From Myxococcales bacterium (lineage in GTDB: Bacteria > Myxococcota_A > Polyangia > Fen-1088): a stretch of 57,459 nt of DNA. Location: contig JANXXE010000202.1 of assembly GCA_025350815.1 (NCBI GenBank), forward strand, positions 1 to 57,459, written 5' to 3'. Below, one piece after another: positions 17,421-25,611 of the stretch; the stretch's first letter is position 1, and the number at the start of each line of letters is the position of its first letter. The position numbers were made by a program, and so were the translations under genes. The notes under the pieces were generated by a model, which saw only the letters and a list, made by a program, of their open reading frames with translations, had not been told where the DNA came from and ran no database searches.

Positions 17421-18209
17421 TTACTTGCCGTCGCTGCCGGTCGGGTAGCGAAGGGCGCCCACCGGGAATTGTTCCAGGTCGATGACGGCACCGCTGAAGG
17501 CCGCTGCCTGGTCGGTCGACAGCAGCAGGCACACATTTGCGATCTCTTCTGGCTTGAGCAGTCGCCCCATCGGGGAATTCTTGCCCTCGCGATCGATGAA
17601 ATCGGGATCTTTGCCCTCGCCGGCCAGGGTCGCGCGCTCGCCGTCGGTGTCCATCCAACCGACGTTCAGGCAGAAAACGCGCACCCGCGTGAACATCAGC
17701 GAGTTCGCCAGATTCCGCGACGCCGTCATGAGGGCGCCCTTCGTGGCCGAATACACCAGAAGATTGGTCAAACCGACATAGGCGTTGACGCTGCCGATGT
17801 TGATGATGACGCCGCCGCGTTCACGCAGGAAGGGCAGGGCGGCCTGGGCCAGCAACAGCGGGGCACGTACGTTAACGCGAAATTGCGCGTCGAAAAATTC
17901 GGGCTTGAAGTCCTCGACGGTGGATCGCGCCGTGTCCGCGGCGCTGTTGACGATGATGTCGACGACGCCGAAGGCCTTCACGGCCGCATCGACCAGTGCC
18001 GTGCAGTCTGCGGGGTTGGCCAAGTCAGAACGCGCAAAGATCGCCGCGTCCTTACCCAACCTTGCCACCACGGCCTCGCCCTTGTCGCGCGAGCGACCGC
18101 TGATGACCACGCGTGCGCCTTCGCTGACGAACTGGCGCGCAATCGCGGCGCCGAGACCCTGCGTGCTGCCCGTAATGATGGCTGTCTTGCCCGCCAGTGA
18201 AAGGGTCAT
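17421..18209 (-). CDS. Short-chain dehydrogenase/reductase (SDR)
   Basis: A 262-residue classical SDR that oxidises or reduces an alcohol/ketone with NAD(P)(H). The cofactor loop is TGSTQGLG (residues 13-20), and the catalytic Ser140, Tyr153 and Lys157 (YSATK) are intact. The usual NNAG motif is NSA at 88-90. The length is standard. It starts at ATG 18209 and faces the end of the nitrate operon tail-to-tail, 10 bp away. TAGCTT on the minus strand lies 12 nt before the start. Its substrate is unknown, and proximity to the nitrate genes does not imply a shared role. Confidence 0.9.
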   Translation of the reverse strand: MTLSLAGKTAIITGSTQGLGAAIARQFVSEGARVVISGRSRDKGEAVVARLGKDAAIFARSDLANPADCTALVDAAVKAFGVVDIIVNSAADTARSTVEDFKPEFFDAQFRVNVRAPLLLAQAALPFLRERGGVIINIGSVNAYVGLTNLLVYSATKGALMTASRNLANSLMFTRVRVFCLNVGWMDTDGERATLAGEGKDPDFIDREGKNSPMGRLLKPEEIANVCLLLSTDQAAAFSGAVIDLEQFPVGALRYPTGSDGK

Positions 18210-18410
18210 TTTCGTGGGTAGAAGCTAGCATGGCCAGCCGTGGGACCCGCGACCGCCGAAAGCGCTTTCTGACCGCCGCCGATCGCCCGCGACGGCGAAT
18301 TTGGCTGACTCACGGCGTTGCCCCTCGAACGAATCGCCCTCCTCGAAAACCAGATCTCGCCCTATATTGACGCGGCAGTCACCACCACCAACCCCCGTAG
18401 GAGACGAACG

Positions 18411-18722
18411 ATGAACGCAAAGGGAATCAACGGACCCAATGGAATCAATGGAACCAATGGAATCAATGGAATGATGATCGCCGCGATCGCCGCGGGCTTC
18501 TTCGCCGCCGCGGCCCCCATTGCCGCCCACGCCGCCGATTCGGCCAAGGTCCATTGCCTGGGTCTGAACGGATGCAAGGGCAAAGGCGCGTGCAAGAGCG
18601 TCAACAACGGCTGCGCCGGCCAGAATAGCTGCAAGGGCAAGGGCTGGACGGAGATGGACGACAAGGAATGCAAAGCCAAGGGCGGTATGGTGTTGAAGCC
18701 TGAGAAGTCTGAAAAGAAGTAG
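18411..18722 (+). CDS. bufA2: BufA2-type bufferin metallophore precursor
   Basis: A 103-residue secreted precursor. After an odd n-region of five Gly-x-Asn repeats (residues 5-19) comes a hydrophobic signal core and an AHA|AD-like cleavage site (about residue 41). The mature part has six Cys (49, 55, 61, 68, 74, 87) in CKGKGACK / CAGQNSCKGKG spacing, matching my recollection of BufA2-family bufferins. Bufferins are peptides whose Cys are modified by a DUF692/MNIO enzyme and which bind copper in the periplasm. The start is fixed by AGGAGA at 18399-18404. TATATT (18363-18368) is a possible -10. BufB and BufC follow directly. The Lys-rich tail is normal. Confidence 0.85.
   Translation: MNAKGINGPNGINGTNGINGMMIAAIAAGFFAAAAPIAAHAADSAKVHCLGLNGCKGKGACKSVNNGCAGQNSCKGKGWTEMDDKECKAKGGMVLKPEKSEKK
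18423..18467 (+). repeat. Five 9-bp tandem repeats in the bufA2 signal n-region
   Basis: Five in-frame copies of GGA-NNN-AAY (with the middle codon ATC, CCC, ATC, ACC, ATC) encode GIN-GPN-GIN-GTN-GIN. Copies 3-5 differ at only one base, so replication slippage could change copy number without breaking the frame. Confidence 0.9.
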
Positions 18723-18756
18723 GAATTTCTTTCTGAGCGGGGACGGCGGCCGGGGT

Positions 18757-19611
18757 GTGAAGTTCCCCAACCTGGGGCACGGTATTGGCCTGCGGCCGCC
18801 GCACTATCCGCAGGTGCTGGGTGGCGTCGTGCCCACACCGGGCCTCGACTGGTTCGAGATCATCTCGGAAAACTTCTGCGAGCCTGGCGGCAACCCGCGC
18901 CACGTGCTGCGCGCCGTGCGCGAGCAATTCCCCGTCGCCATGCACGGTGTGTCGTTGTCGCTGGGGTCGGTGGATCCCTTGAACGAGCGGTATCTTGATG
19001 AACTGGCGCGGCTGGCGGACGAAATCGAGCCCGCGATCATTTCGGATCACCTGTGCTGGGGCAGCATCGACGGACACTACGCGCATGATCTGCTGCCTCT
19101 GCCCTACACCGACGAGGCGCTTGCGCACGTCACGCGCCGGGTGCTGGCCGTGCAAGATCGGCTCAAGCGCCGGATATTGGTAGAAAACGTGTCGAGCTAC
19201 GTCGCGTTCCGGCAGGACGCCATGACCGAATGGGAATTTCTGGCGGCGCTGGCCACGCAGGCGGATTGTGGTGTGTTGCTGGATGTGAACAATGTGTTCG
19301 TCAGCGCGCACAACCACCGTTTCGACGCGCGTGCGTTCATCGCCGGCATCCCGCGCGGGCGGGTCGGTCAGATTCACCTGGCCGGTCACAGCCGCAACGG
19401 CGACTTGTTGCTGGACACCCACGACCACCCCGTCCTTGACGAGGTATGGGAGCTGTACCGCTTCGCCATCGCGACCCACGGTCCGGTGTCGACGCTGATC
19501 GAATGGGACGATGACATCCCGCCGCTTGACCGCGTCGTCGACGAATCACGAAAAGCCCTGGCGATATGCCGCGAGGTCGGCTTGGGGGCAGGTCGCGATG
19601 CGCAGCCCTGA
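18757..19611 (+). CDS. bufB: DUF692/MNIO peptide-modifying enzyme (BufB-like)
   Basis: A 284-residue multinuclear non-haem iron-dependent oxidase of the DUF692 family (TIM barrel). These enzymes oxidise Cys residues of a partner peptide, in bufferins forming Cys-derived heterocycles that bind copper. Family signatures are visible in order: GIGLR, EIISENF, MHGVSLSLG, ISDHLCW, LVENVSSY, LLDVNNVFVSAHNH, IHLAGHS and DTHDHPV, which include the His/Asp/Glu iron ligands. The GTG at 18757 lies 34 bp after bufA2. It overlaps the BufC start by 14 bp. Known MNIO enzymes need a BufC/HvfC-type partner to recognise the substrate, and that partner is present here. Confidence 0.93.
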   Translation: MKFPNLGHGIGLRPPHYPQVLGGVVPTPGLDWFEIISENFCEPGGNPRHVLRAVREQFPVAMHGVSLSLGSVDPLNERYLDELARLADEIEPAIISDHLCWGSIDGHYAHDLLPLPYTDEALAHVTRRVLAVQDRLKRRILVENVSSYVAFRQDAMTEWEFLAALATQADCGVLLDVNNVFVSAHNHRFDARAFIAGIPRGRVGQIHLAGHSRNGDLLLDTHDHPVLDEVWELYRFAIATHGPVSTLIEWDDDIPPLDRVVDESRKALAICREVGLGAGRDAQP

Positions 19612-20419
19612 GGGCGGTCCTCGACTGGCTGAATTGCAACGCCGGTTCTTTGCGCTGGTGGTCGCGGCCGACGGTGTCACGCCGGCCCTGCGCCGGGCCG
19701 CACTGTCCGAGGGGGATCTGGACGCGTTGGTGGTCGGCGACCAGCGGCGGGACGCTGTCGGCCGCCTGGAAATCTACGCCGGGATGTATTTTCACCGGTT
19801 GCTCGATGTACTTGGCGCCGACTACCCCAAGCTGGCTGCGGTCATTGGCCAGTCCGCGTTTACGCGGCTGGTGCGCGATTTTTTGGATGCCTGCCCGTCG
19901 CAGCATCCCTCGCTGCGGCATCTGGGTGCGCGCCTGCCCGCCTTCGTGGAACGACACCTTCTGTCGGACGAGCGTCCCTGGCTGGCGGATCTGGCCAGTC
20001 TGGAATGGGCGCGTGTCACGGTCTTTGATGCGCCCGATGCGCCGACGCGCACACTGGAAGGCGTGCGGGGCCTCGCGCCCGAAGCGTTTCCTGAATTGCC
20101 GTTGCCGTTGATTCCCGCGCACCAGATCGTGGTCGTCGGCAGCCGTGTTGAAGAAGTCTGGCGACGCATCGAGGCGGGGCAGGCGCCCGGGGCACCGTCC
20201 ACGGGCAGGGGCCGTCTGATTGTCTGGCGACAGGATTTCATCGTGTACCACCGCGTGGTCGATGTGGCCGAGGTACCCGCCCTGGAGCTGGCAGCCGCGG
20301 GCGCCACATTCGGGGCGCTGTGCGAAAGTTTGGCGCCCGGCCGGCAGCCCGAGGATGCGGCCCGCCTGGCCTGGGAAACCGTCTCGCGCTGGCTGCTGGC
20401 CGGCTTGGTCACCGCATGA
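19598..20419 (+). CDS. bufC: DUF2063 peptide-modification chaperone (BufC-like)
   Basis: A 273-residue protein of the DUF2063 / HvfC-BufC type, which binds the leader or core of the precursor peptide and presents it to the DUF692 enzyme. The N-terminal helical domain has the typical RLEIYAGMYFHRLLDVLGADYP segment, and the second half is alpha/beta. The start at ATG 19598 overlaps the end of bufB by 14 bp and has GGGGGCAGG just upstream. The longer frame upstream is a shadow of bufB. The stop overlaps the VOC gene start in an ATGA, which ties the next two genes to this operon. Confidence 0.88.
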   Translation: MRSPEGGPRLAELQRRFFALVVAADGVTPALRRAALSEGDLDALVVGDQRRDAVGRLEIYAGMYFHRLLDVLGADYPKLAAVIGQSAFTRLVRDFLDACPSQHPSLRHLGARLPAFVERHLLSDERPWLADLASLEWARVTVFDAPDAPTRTLEGVRGLAPEAFPELPLPLIPAHQIVVVGSRVEEVWRRIEAGQAPGAPSTGRGRLIVWRQDFIVYHRVVDVAEVPALELAAAGATFGALCESLAPGRQPEDAARLAWETVSRWLLAGLVTA

Positions 20420-20826
20420 CGGCCCCGGCGGGTGTCCATCACATCGCCGTGATGGTGCGCAGCTTGGCCGCGGTCGAGCCGTTTTACCGCGACATTCTGG
20501 GATTGCCGATCATCCGTCGCTGGCCGGCCGCCGATGGGCAGGGTGACCGCTCGGTTTGGCTGGACGCCGGGGGCGGGGCGTTCGTGGCGCTCGAGGTCGC
20601 CGCGTCGGGGGGCCCGCCCGATCCGCAGCCGCGCCCGGGCTGGCACCTGGTCGCCCTGCGCATTGCCGTCACCGAGCGTCCGGTCTGGCTACGCCGGCTC
20701 GCCGCGGCGGGCGTTGTCGTGTACCAGCAGACACCCCACACGCTGTACGTGCGTGACCCCGAGGGCAACCGTGTGGGATTGTCACACTGGCCCGAAGCTG
20801 CCGCCCATGCCGACGATCACGTTTGA
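20416..20826 (+). CDS. VOC (glyoxalase/dioxygenase) family protein
   Basis: A 136-residue vicinal-oxygen-chelate fold protein with the paired beta-alpha-beta-beta-beta modules of glyoxalase I, fosfomycin resistance and methylmalonyl-CoA epimerase proteins. HHIAVMVRSLAAVEPFYRDILGLP and VRDPEGNRVGLSHWPE are the family start and end motifs. His8 and the first-module Glu (VALEV) could be metal ligands. The start ATG 20416 overlaps the bufC stop (ATGA). It overlaps the ferredoxin gene by 20 bp. Its place in the bufferin operon suggests a role in metal or oxidised-thiol handling, but that is inference; a generic detoxification enzyme is equally possible. Confidence 0.85.
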   Translation: MTAPAGVHHIAVMVRSLAAVEPFYRDILGLPIIRRWPAADGQGDRSVWLDAGGGAFVALEVAASGGPPDPQPRPGWHLVALRIAVTERPVWLRRLAAAGVVVYQQTPHTLYVRDPEGNRVGLSHWPEAAAHADDHV

Positions 20827-21118
20827 ACCATTTCATTCGCGCATCACCTGCGCCGACGGTGAATCGGTGTTCGAGGTCGGTCATCGCAGCGGTGTACCCA
20901 TCGCGACGATCTGCGTGGGCAAGGGAACGTGCGGGACCTGTCGCGTGAAAGTCCTGTCGGGTGAAGAGTTCCTGACGCCCTTCAACGCCGCCGAGACAAA
21001 GCACCTTGGCAACGTTTACTTCATCACGAAGGAACGTCTGTCGTGCCAGTCACGCCTGCGGGGCGGCGGTGATGTCGTGGTGTCGGTCCCGCCCCCGAAG
21101 GTTCAAAAGAAAGACTGA
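20807..21118 (+). CDS. [2Fe-2S] ferredoxin
   Basis: A 103-residue plant/adrenodoxin-type ferredoxin. Ligand spacing is C36-x5-C42-x2-C45-x34-C80, with TICVGKGTCGTCRVKVLSG around the first three. It is a one-electron carrier in the cytoplasm. The start at ATG 20807 lies within the end of the VOC gene, so the two are probably co-translated. As the last gene of the bufABC-VOC run it could re-reduce the iron centre of the DUF692 enzyme. I infer this from position only. It ends 18 bp from the convergent terC-like gene. Confidence 0.9.
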   Translation: MPTITFEPFHSRITCADGESVFEVGHRSGVPIATICVGKGTCGTCRVKVLSGEEFLTPFNAAETKHLGNVYFITKERLSCQSRLRGGGDVVVSVPPPKVQKKD

Positions 21119-21136
21119 GCGCGCCCAATCGGCCTG

Positions 21137-21943
21137 TCAGCCGGGGGGCGCGGGGTCGCCGGGTCGGGTCAGGCGATGCCGTTCAGGCTGTGTCGTGTCC
21201 TCAAGGCTGTCCCGCACGGGTGGGGCCGGCGCGCGCTTGCGCAATCTCATGTTCAGCATCTCCACGGCCAGTGCGAACGCCATGGCGAAGTAGATGTAGC
21301 CCTTGTCGATGGACTTGCCGAACCCTTCGGCCACCAGCAGCACGCCTATGAGCAGCAGAAACGACAGGGCCAGGATCTTCATGCTGGGGTGGCGCGCGAT
21401 GAAGTCGCTGACCTTGTCGGCGAAGATCAGCATGACCACGACCGCGCTGATCATGGCGGTCACCATGGTGGCCAGCGACGGCACCATGCCGACCGCGGTG
21501 ATGACGGAATCCAGCGAGAACACGATGTCCAGCAGCAGGATCTGGATCAGGGTCGCCCCGAAGGACGCCGGAGCGCCGCCGCCCGGAGTCGCCTCGGCCC
21601 CCGCATCTTCGACCTTGTGGTGAATTTCCAGGGTGGCCTTCGCCACCAAGAACAGCCCGCCTGCCAGCAGCACCAGATCCCTGCCCGAGATCTCGTGTCC
21701 GAAGGGCGCCAGCCACGGGTCGGTCAATTTCATGATCCACGACAGCGTGAACAACAGCGCCAGCCGCATGATGAGCGCCAGGCTGATGCCCAGGCGCCTG
21801 ACGCGACTTTGTCGTGCGCGCGCGACCTTCTGCGACAGGATCGCGACGAACACGATGTTGTCGATGCCAAGAACTATCTCCATCGCCGACAGGCTCAGCA
21901 GGCTGATGGCGTTGGCCAGGGTGAAGAAACCGCCGGGATTCAT
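21137..21943 (-). CDS. TerC-family integral membrane protein
   Basis: A 268-residue inner-membrane protein with about seven TM helices in two halves. Each half has the acidic motif of the TerC family, GIDNIVFVA near residue 27 and FSLDSVITAVG near residue 145. TerC proteins are linked to tellurite resistance, and many homologues act in manganese efflux or metal loading of exported enzymes. The C-terminal 40 residues are basic and Pro-rich. Its ATG overlaps the rnhA stop by 4 bp, so it is transcribed with RNase HI. It converges with the ferredoxin gene of the bufferin operon. Confidence 0.92.
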   Translation of the reverse strand: MNPGGFFTLANAISLLSLSAMEIVLGIDNIVFVAILSQKVARARQSRVRRLGISLALIMRLALLFTLSWIMKLTDPWLAPFGHEISGRDLVLLAGGLFLVAKATLEIHHKVEDAGAEATPGGGAPASFGATLIQILLLDIVFSLDSVITAVGMVPSLATMVTAMISAVVVMLIFADKVSDFIARHPSMKILALSFLLLIGVLLVAEGFGKSIDKGYIYFAMAFALAVEMLNMRLRKRAPAPPVRDSLEDTTQPERHRLTRPGDPAPPG

Positions 21944-22620
21944 ACCGTCCCTCGTCGTTCAACGGCCAGACGGGCCAGTTCGTCGCAGCGCTCGTTCTCG
22001 GGCACGCCCGCATGTCCCGCCACTTTCACGAATGTGAGATCGGCAATCTTGGCGGTGACCCGGCGCAGGCGCGCGACCAGATCCTGATTGGCCTTCGCCT
22101 TCCACCCCTTCGACAACAGGCCAATGGCGTAGCCGGAATCGCTGTAGACGCGTACCGGGCGGGTACCTTTGGGATCAAGCTCGGCTGCCAGCGCCAATCC
22201 CCGCTCGATGGCCACCAGTTCGGCGATGTTGTTCGTTCCCTCGCCCAGGTATTCACCCAGTTCCCGACGCGCCCCTTCGCCCAGGACCACGGCGCCAATG
22301 CCCATGGGCCCGGGATTGCCCGAGCAAGCGCCATCGGTCCACACATGCAGGGCATCCGACGGCGCACCGGCGGCGTGGTCGGTGGTCACGCGCGCGGCCG
22401 GGCGTGGTGCCGCTGCGCGGGCGCCTGGCGCGTCTTGCCTCGTCTCACTTTGTCCTGCGCCAGGTGGCTCCAGATTCGCCAAACCCGGCTTGTAGCTCTT
22501 CGGGTCCTCGATGCGATACTTCATTTCGGCCCGCCCCGTACCATCGGCAACCGGTCGCCCCTGTCCGTCCACCATGACCCAGACCAGCCCTCCGCGAAAA
22601 CGCATCCGTGACCAAGGCAT
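21940..22620 (-). CDS. rnhA: Ribonuclease HI with N-terminal extension
   Basis: A 226-residue protein whose C-terminal 140 residues are RNase HI, which cleaves the RNA strand of RNA/DNA hybrids. The catalytic D96 (TDGACSGNPG), E134, D161 (YSDSGYA) and D213 are all present, plus H203 in AGHAG. The first 90 residues are extra: a possible small folded part (VWVMVDGQGRPV...AEMKYRI, about 13-52) and an Ala/Pro linker. The start is taken at ATG 22620, with CATAGT 11 nt upstream on the minus strand and no Shine-Dalgarno. ATG 22605 is an alternative. Confidence 0.92.
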   Translation of the reverse strand: MPWSRMRFRGGLVWVMVDGQGRPVADGTGRAEMKYRIEDPKSYKPGLANLEPPGAGQSETRQDAPGARAAAPRPAARVTTDHAAGAPSDALHVWTDGACSGNPGPMGIGAVVLGEGARRELGEYLGEGTNNIAELVAIERGLALAAELDPKGTRPVRVYSDSGYAIGLLSKGWKAKANQDLVARLRRVTAKIADLTFVKVAGHAGVPENERCDELARLAVERRGTV

Positions 22621-22682
22621 TTGGAAAACGCACTATGACGCCAAGCGCCTGATAGTTTCCAGGGGCAATCGGATCTTTCACC

Positions 22683-23678
22683 ATGAACTTCTTTGGTCGC
22701 TTCGCCGTCGTTGCCGTTCTGTCCGGCGCGCTGATCTCTTGCCGGGGTGGCTGCCGCCGTGACGTGGCGCCGCCGGCCCAGGGATTGCTGGCGTCACTGC
22801 CCGCCGGGACCCGGTTCGTCCTGTCCGCCGACGTGGCCGCCATCCGTGCCAGCGCCCTGTGGGCGGGCCTGTCCGCGCTGGCGAAGGATCGGGCTGGCGA
22901 TCGCGCCATCGTGGAACAGTTCACCGCGCGAACCGGCGTCGATCCTTTCCGGCACATCCACCGCATCGTCGCCGCGTTCCCCGAGGAGGCGCGCCAAAGC
23001 GGCCAGTTTGCCCTCGTCATCGACGGCGAAGGTTTCGACGAGAAGCGCCTGGTTTCCTACGCGCGCGACCAGGCCAAGCTGCGGGGTCAAGACATCCAGT
23101 CGCGCGTGGTGGCGTCGCGGACTGTGTGGGTTGGTCCCGGGCCCGAGCGAACCGGCGGCTTCTTCATGGGCGCCCCGCGCTTCGTGCTGGGCGCGGGCGG
23201 CTGGGCCGAGGAACTGGCCGCCATCGCCGGGGGAACCCCGGGTGTCGCCAGTGCCGCCGACAACAACGATCTGTCTCACCTGTGCGCGCGTGTCGATTCG
23301 TCGCGGGCGTTCTGGTTCGCGGCGGTCGTCCCGGCCCAGACCCGCCGCATGCTACAGGCCGATGTCCGCTTCAGCGCGGCGGCGTCCGTCGCGCGCCTGG
23401 GCGGCACCATCGATTTCGAACGCGGCCTTGCCGCCGATCTGCTGGCCGAGTTGTCGAACGAGGCGGACGCGCGCACCCTGGCGGCCCGGGTCCTGGCGTT
23501 CAAGCGCGACGCCAAGGGCAGTCCGCAGGTGTTGATGCTGGGACTGGCCGCCTATGTGGACGCTGTGAGCGCCAGCAGCGACGGTCCCAATGTGCACATC
23601 CGGATCGCGCTGACCGAAGGGCAGGTCAACGACCTGATGGCGCGCGTGGGCGGACTGGCGCGGATGCAGCGGAAATAG
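22683..23678 (+). CDS. Hypothetical lipoprotein, 331 aa
   Basis: The signal peptide ends in a lipobox (ALISC, Cys20) followed by a Cys/Arg-rich RGGCRR. The mature part is an alpha/beta domain of about 300 residues with no motif I recognise. Its opening (LLASLPAGTRFVLSADVAAIRASALW) resembles exported proteins that average or score surface residues, but this is only an impression. A possible -10 (GATAGT, 22651-22656) and ATG 22683 define the start. The flippase gene begins 18 bp after the stop, with its own -10-like TAAGCT inside that gap. Confidence 0.65.
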   Translation: MNFFGRFAVVAVLSGALISCRGGCRRDVAPPAQGLLASLPAGTRFVLSADVAAIRASALWAGLSALAKDRAGDRAIVEQFTARTGVDPFRHIHRIVAAFPEEARQSGQFALVIDGEGFDEKRLVSYARDQAKLRGQDIQSRVVASRTVWVGPGPERTGGFFMGAPRFVLGAGGWAEELAAIAGGTPGVASAADNNDLSHLCARVDSSRAFWFAAVVPAQTRRMLQADVRFSAAASVARLGGTIDFERGLAADLLAELSNEADARTLAARVLAFKRDAKGSPQVLMLGLAAYVDAVSASSDGPNVHIRIALTEGQVNDLMARVGGLARMQRK

Positions 23679-23696
23679 TTGTAAGCTGCGCCCGCG

Positions 23697-25229
23697 ATGG
23701 AAGCCCCGGCACGCGATCCCCAGGTCCGCCATCCCGTCGCTGCGCCCGATCGCGCGGTGGAAGCCGGGCGGGGCGCCCTGTTCATCGGATTCGCGAAAGT
23801 CTTCTTCATGGTCAGCGGCTTTCTGCAGAAGCTGCTGCTCACCCGGCTTGTCGGTCAGGCTGAATACGGGGCGTTCTCCGTCGTGAACGTGGCCATCTCG
23901 ATCGTGAACAACACGATGGTGCAGGCGACGGTCCAATCGGTGTCGAAGTTCACGGCCGAGGACGACGCGCAGGCCGATGCGGTCAAGCGCGCTGGTCTCA
24001 CCATGCAGGCCTTCCTGGCGACGGCGATTGGCCTGGGGTTTCTTCTTGGCGCGCCGATCATCGCGGGGTTCTTGAAGGCGCCGGCCTATGTCTCTTGGTT
24101 CCGCTTGGTCGCGGCCATTCCGTTCTTGTACGGATTTTATGCGGTCTTCGTCGGCTCGGCGAACGGGCTGCGCCGATTCCGCGCCCAGGCCAGCTTCGAC
24201 GTCGGTTTTTCGACGGCGAAAACGATTCTGCTGCTGGGCGGTGCCATGGCCGGTGCGGCCGCCGGCCGTTCGGTCACCGGGGCGTTCCTGGGCTTCGTCA
24301 GCGCGGCGGCGCTGATCCTGATCGTGTCAGCCCGCGTGATGGGGCTGCCGAAGGGGGCAGGGCGTTTCCCGATATCGCGACTGCTGATCTTCATGGCCGG
24401 CGTTGTTTCGTACACCGCGCTCATCAACGTCGCGCTCAGCTACGATCTGATGCTGCTGCGGCGTTTTGCCGGGGCCGCTGTCGCGGACACCTTGCGCGCC
24501 GAGGCGCTGGCCGGCACCTACGAGGCGGTTCGCAACCTGGCGCTTTTGCCCTATCAGGCGCTGCTCGTCATCACATTCGTCATCTTCCCGTTGGTGTCGC
24601 GCTCGACCTTCGTCGCCGACAAGGACGCCACGAAGGCGTACGTCACGCAGACGCTGCGCTACGCCCTGATTCTCGCCTCCGCGATGGGGGTCGTGCTGGG
24701 CGCGCGGCCGCTGACGCTGCTGGGCGTGCTGTATCCGCCGGCCTACGCCGAGGGCGCGCGGGCGTTGCCGGTGCTGGTCGCGGGCATTTGTTGTCTGGCG
24801 TTGTTGGCGGTGTCGGGCGCGATCATCAACGCCTCGGGTCGTCCGCGCGTTGCTGTTCTGTTGGTGGCGACGACTGTGTTGGTCGGTGGCGGGTTCGCCG
24901 TCGCATGGGTGCCGTCGGCGACGCCCGGGCCGGACATGTTGTTCGCCGCCGCGCTGGCGACGTCCCTGGGCATGCTGGCGGGGGTGGTGGGCGCGTTTGG
25001 GTACTTGCGTTGGCGATTCGAGGCCGGGCCGCCCCCCGCGACAGTTCTTCGCACTGTCGGCTCTGCGGGCCTGGCCATCGGCGCGGGGCGGCTGGTTCCC
25101 GGCGCGGGCAAGGTCATGGGCCTGCTGGCGCTGGCGACGGTCGGCGTGGTTTTTGTGGCCGCGCTTGTCCTGCTGCGCGAATTCGGGCCGGCCGACCGGG
25201 CCAAGTTTCGCAAGATTCTCCGTCGCTGA
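23697..25229 (+). CDS. Wzx-type oligosaccharide flippase (MOP superfamily)
   Basis: A 510-residue membrane protein with about 14 TM helices. The N-terminal segment (KVFFMVSGFLQKLLLTRLVGQAEYGAFS) is the hallmark of polysaccharide-biosynthesis flippases, which move lipid-linked sugars from the cytoplasmic to the periplasmic face. It starts at ATG 23697, 18 bp after the lipoprotein gene, with no Shine-Dalgarno and TAAGCT 9 nt upstream. It lies next to a glycosyltransferase and a DUF2079 protein on the other strand, so the region is an envelope-glycan island without a complete assembly pathway. Confidence 0.88.
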   Translation: MEAPARDPQVRHPVAAPDRAVEAGRGALFIGFAKVFFMVSGFLQKLLLTRLVGQAEYGAFSVVNVAISIVNNTMVQATVQSVSKFTAEDDAQADAVKRAGLTMQAFLATAIGLGFLLGAPIIAGFLKAPAYVSWFRLVAAIPFLYGFYAVFVGSANGLRRFRAQASFDVGFSTAKTILLLGGAMAGAAAGRSVTGAFLGFVSAAALILIVSARVMGLPKGAGRFPISRLLIFMAGVVSYTALINVALSYDLMLLRRFAGAAVADTLRAEALAGTYEAVRNLALLPYQALLVITFVIFPLVSRSTFVADKDATKAYVTQTLRYALILASAMGVVLGARPLTLLGVLYPPAYAEGARALPVLVAGICCLALLAVSGAIINASGRPRVAVLLVATTVLVGGGFAVAWVPSATPGPDMLFAAALATSLGMLAGVVGAFGYLRWRFEAGPPPATVLRTVGSAGLAIGAGRLVPGAGKVMGLLALATVGVVFVAALVLLREFGPADRAKFRKILRR

Positions 25230-25238
25230 CAGGCGCCG

Positions 25239-25607
25239 TCATTTGGCTTTCGTCCGAAATGCGTAGGTATCGATCAGCCACGCGACGGCCAGGCCTGTCG
25301 CGGTGCCAATGACGTCCCAGCTGAAGTCGCGCCACGACGGATCGCCGCCGCCGCGTCTGTCCATCAGTTCTTTGGCCACGCCCGCGGACAGGGCGACGAC
25401 CGCGCCCGTCGCCAGTCGTGGCGGCGGCGTCCTGAACAGCCCGGCCCCGGCCTCGTAACCGCCCACCGCCAGCGCCAGACTGATCGAAAAGTGCGACGCC
25501 TTGTCACGGCCGAACCACGGGTCGGCTTTGTCGGCCCGGGCCGTTGAGGCGCCTGGGCCCAGGCAGGTCAGCAGCAGCACCGAAACGAATCGCTTCCCGA
25601 TCAGCAC
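25239..25607 (-). CDS. YfiM-like small membrane protein
   Basis: A 122-residue protein with an N-terminal hydrophobic signal or anchor, then a DKASHF motif and two further helices with DVIGTATGLAVAW near the C terminus. The pattern (W-x-G-x-DK-x2-HF, later KE-x2-D and SW-x-D-x4-D-x-G) resembles the YfiM/DUF2279-type envelope proteins of unknown role. I chose the GTG at 25607 because the preceding gene stops at 25612 and an AGGGGC lies just before the GTG. It is the last gene of the DUF2079-GT2 run and faces the flippase tail-to-tail. Confidence 0.65.
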   Translation of the reverse strand: MLIGKRFVSVLLLTCLGPGASTARADKADPWFGRDKASHFSISLALAVGGYEAGAGLFRTPPPRLATGAVVALSAGVAKELMDRRGGGDPSWRDFSWDVIGTATGLAVAWLIDTYAFRTKAK

Positions 25608-25611
25608 GCCC

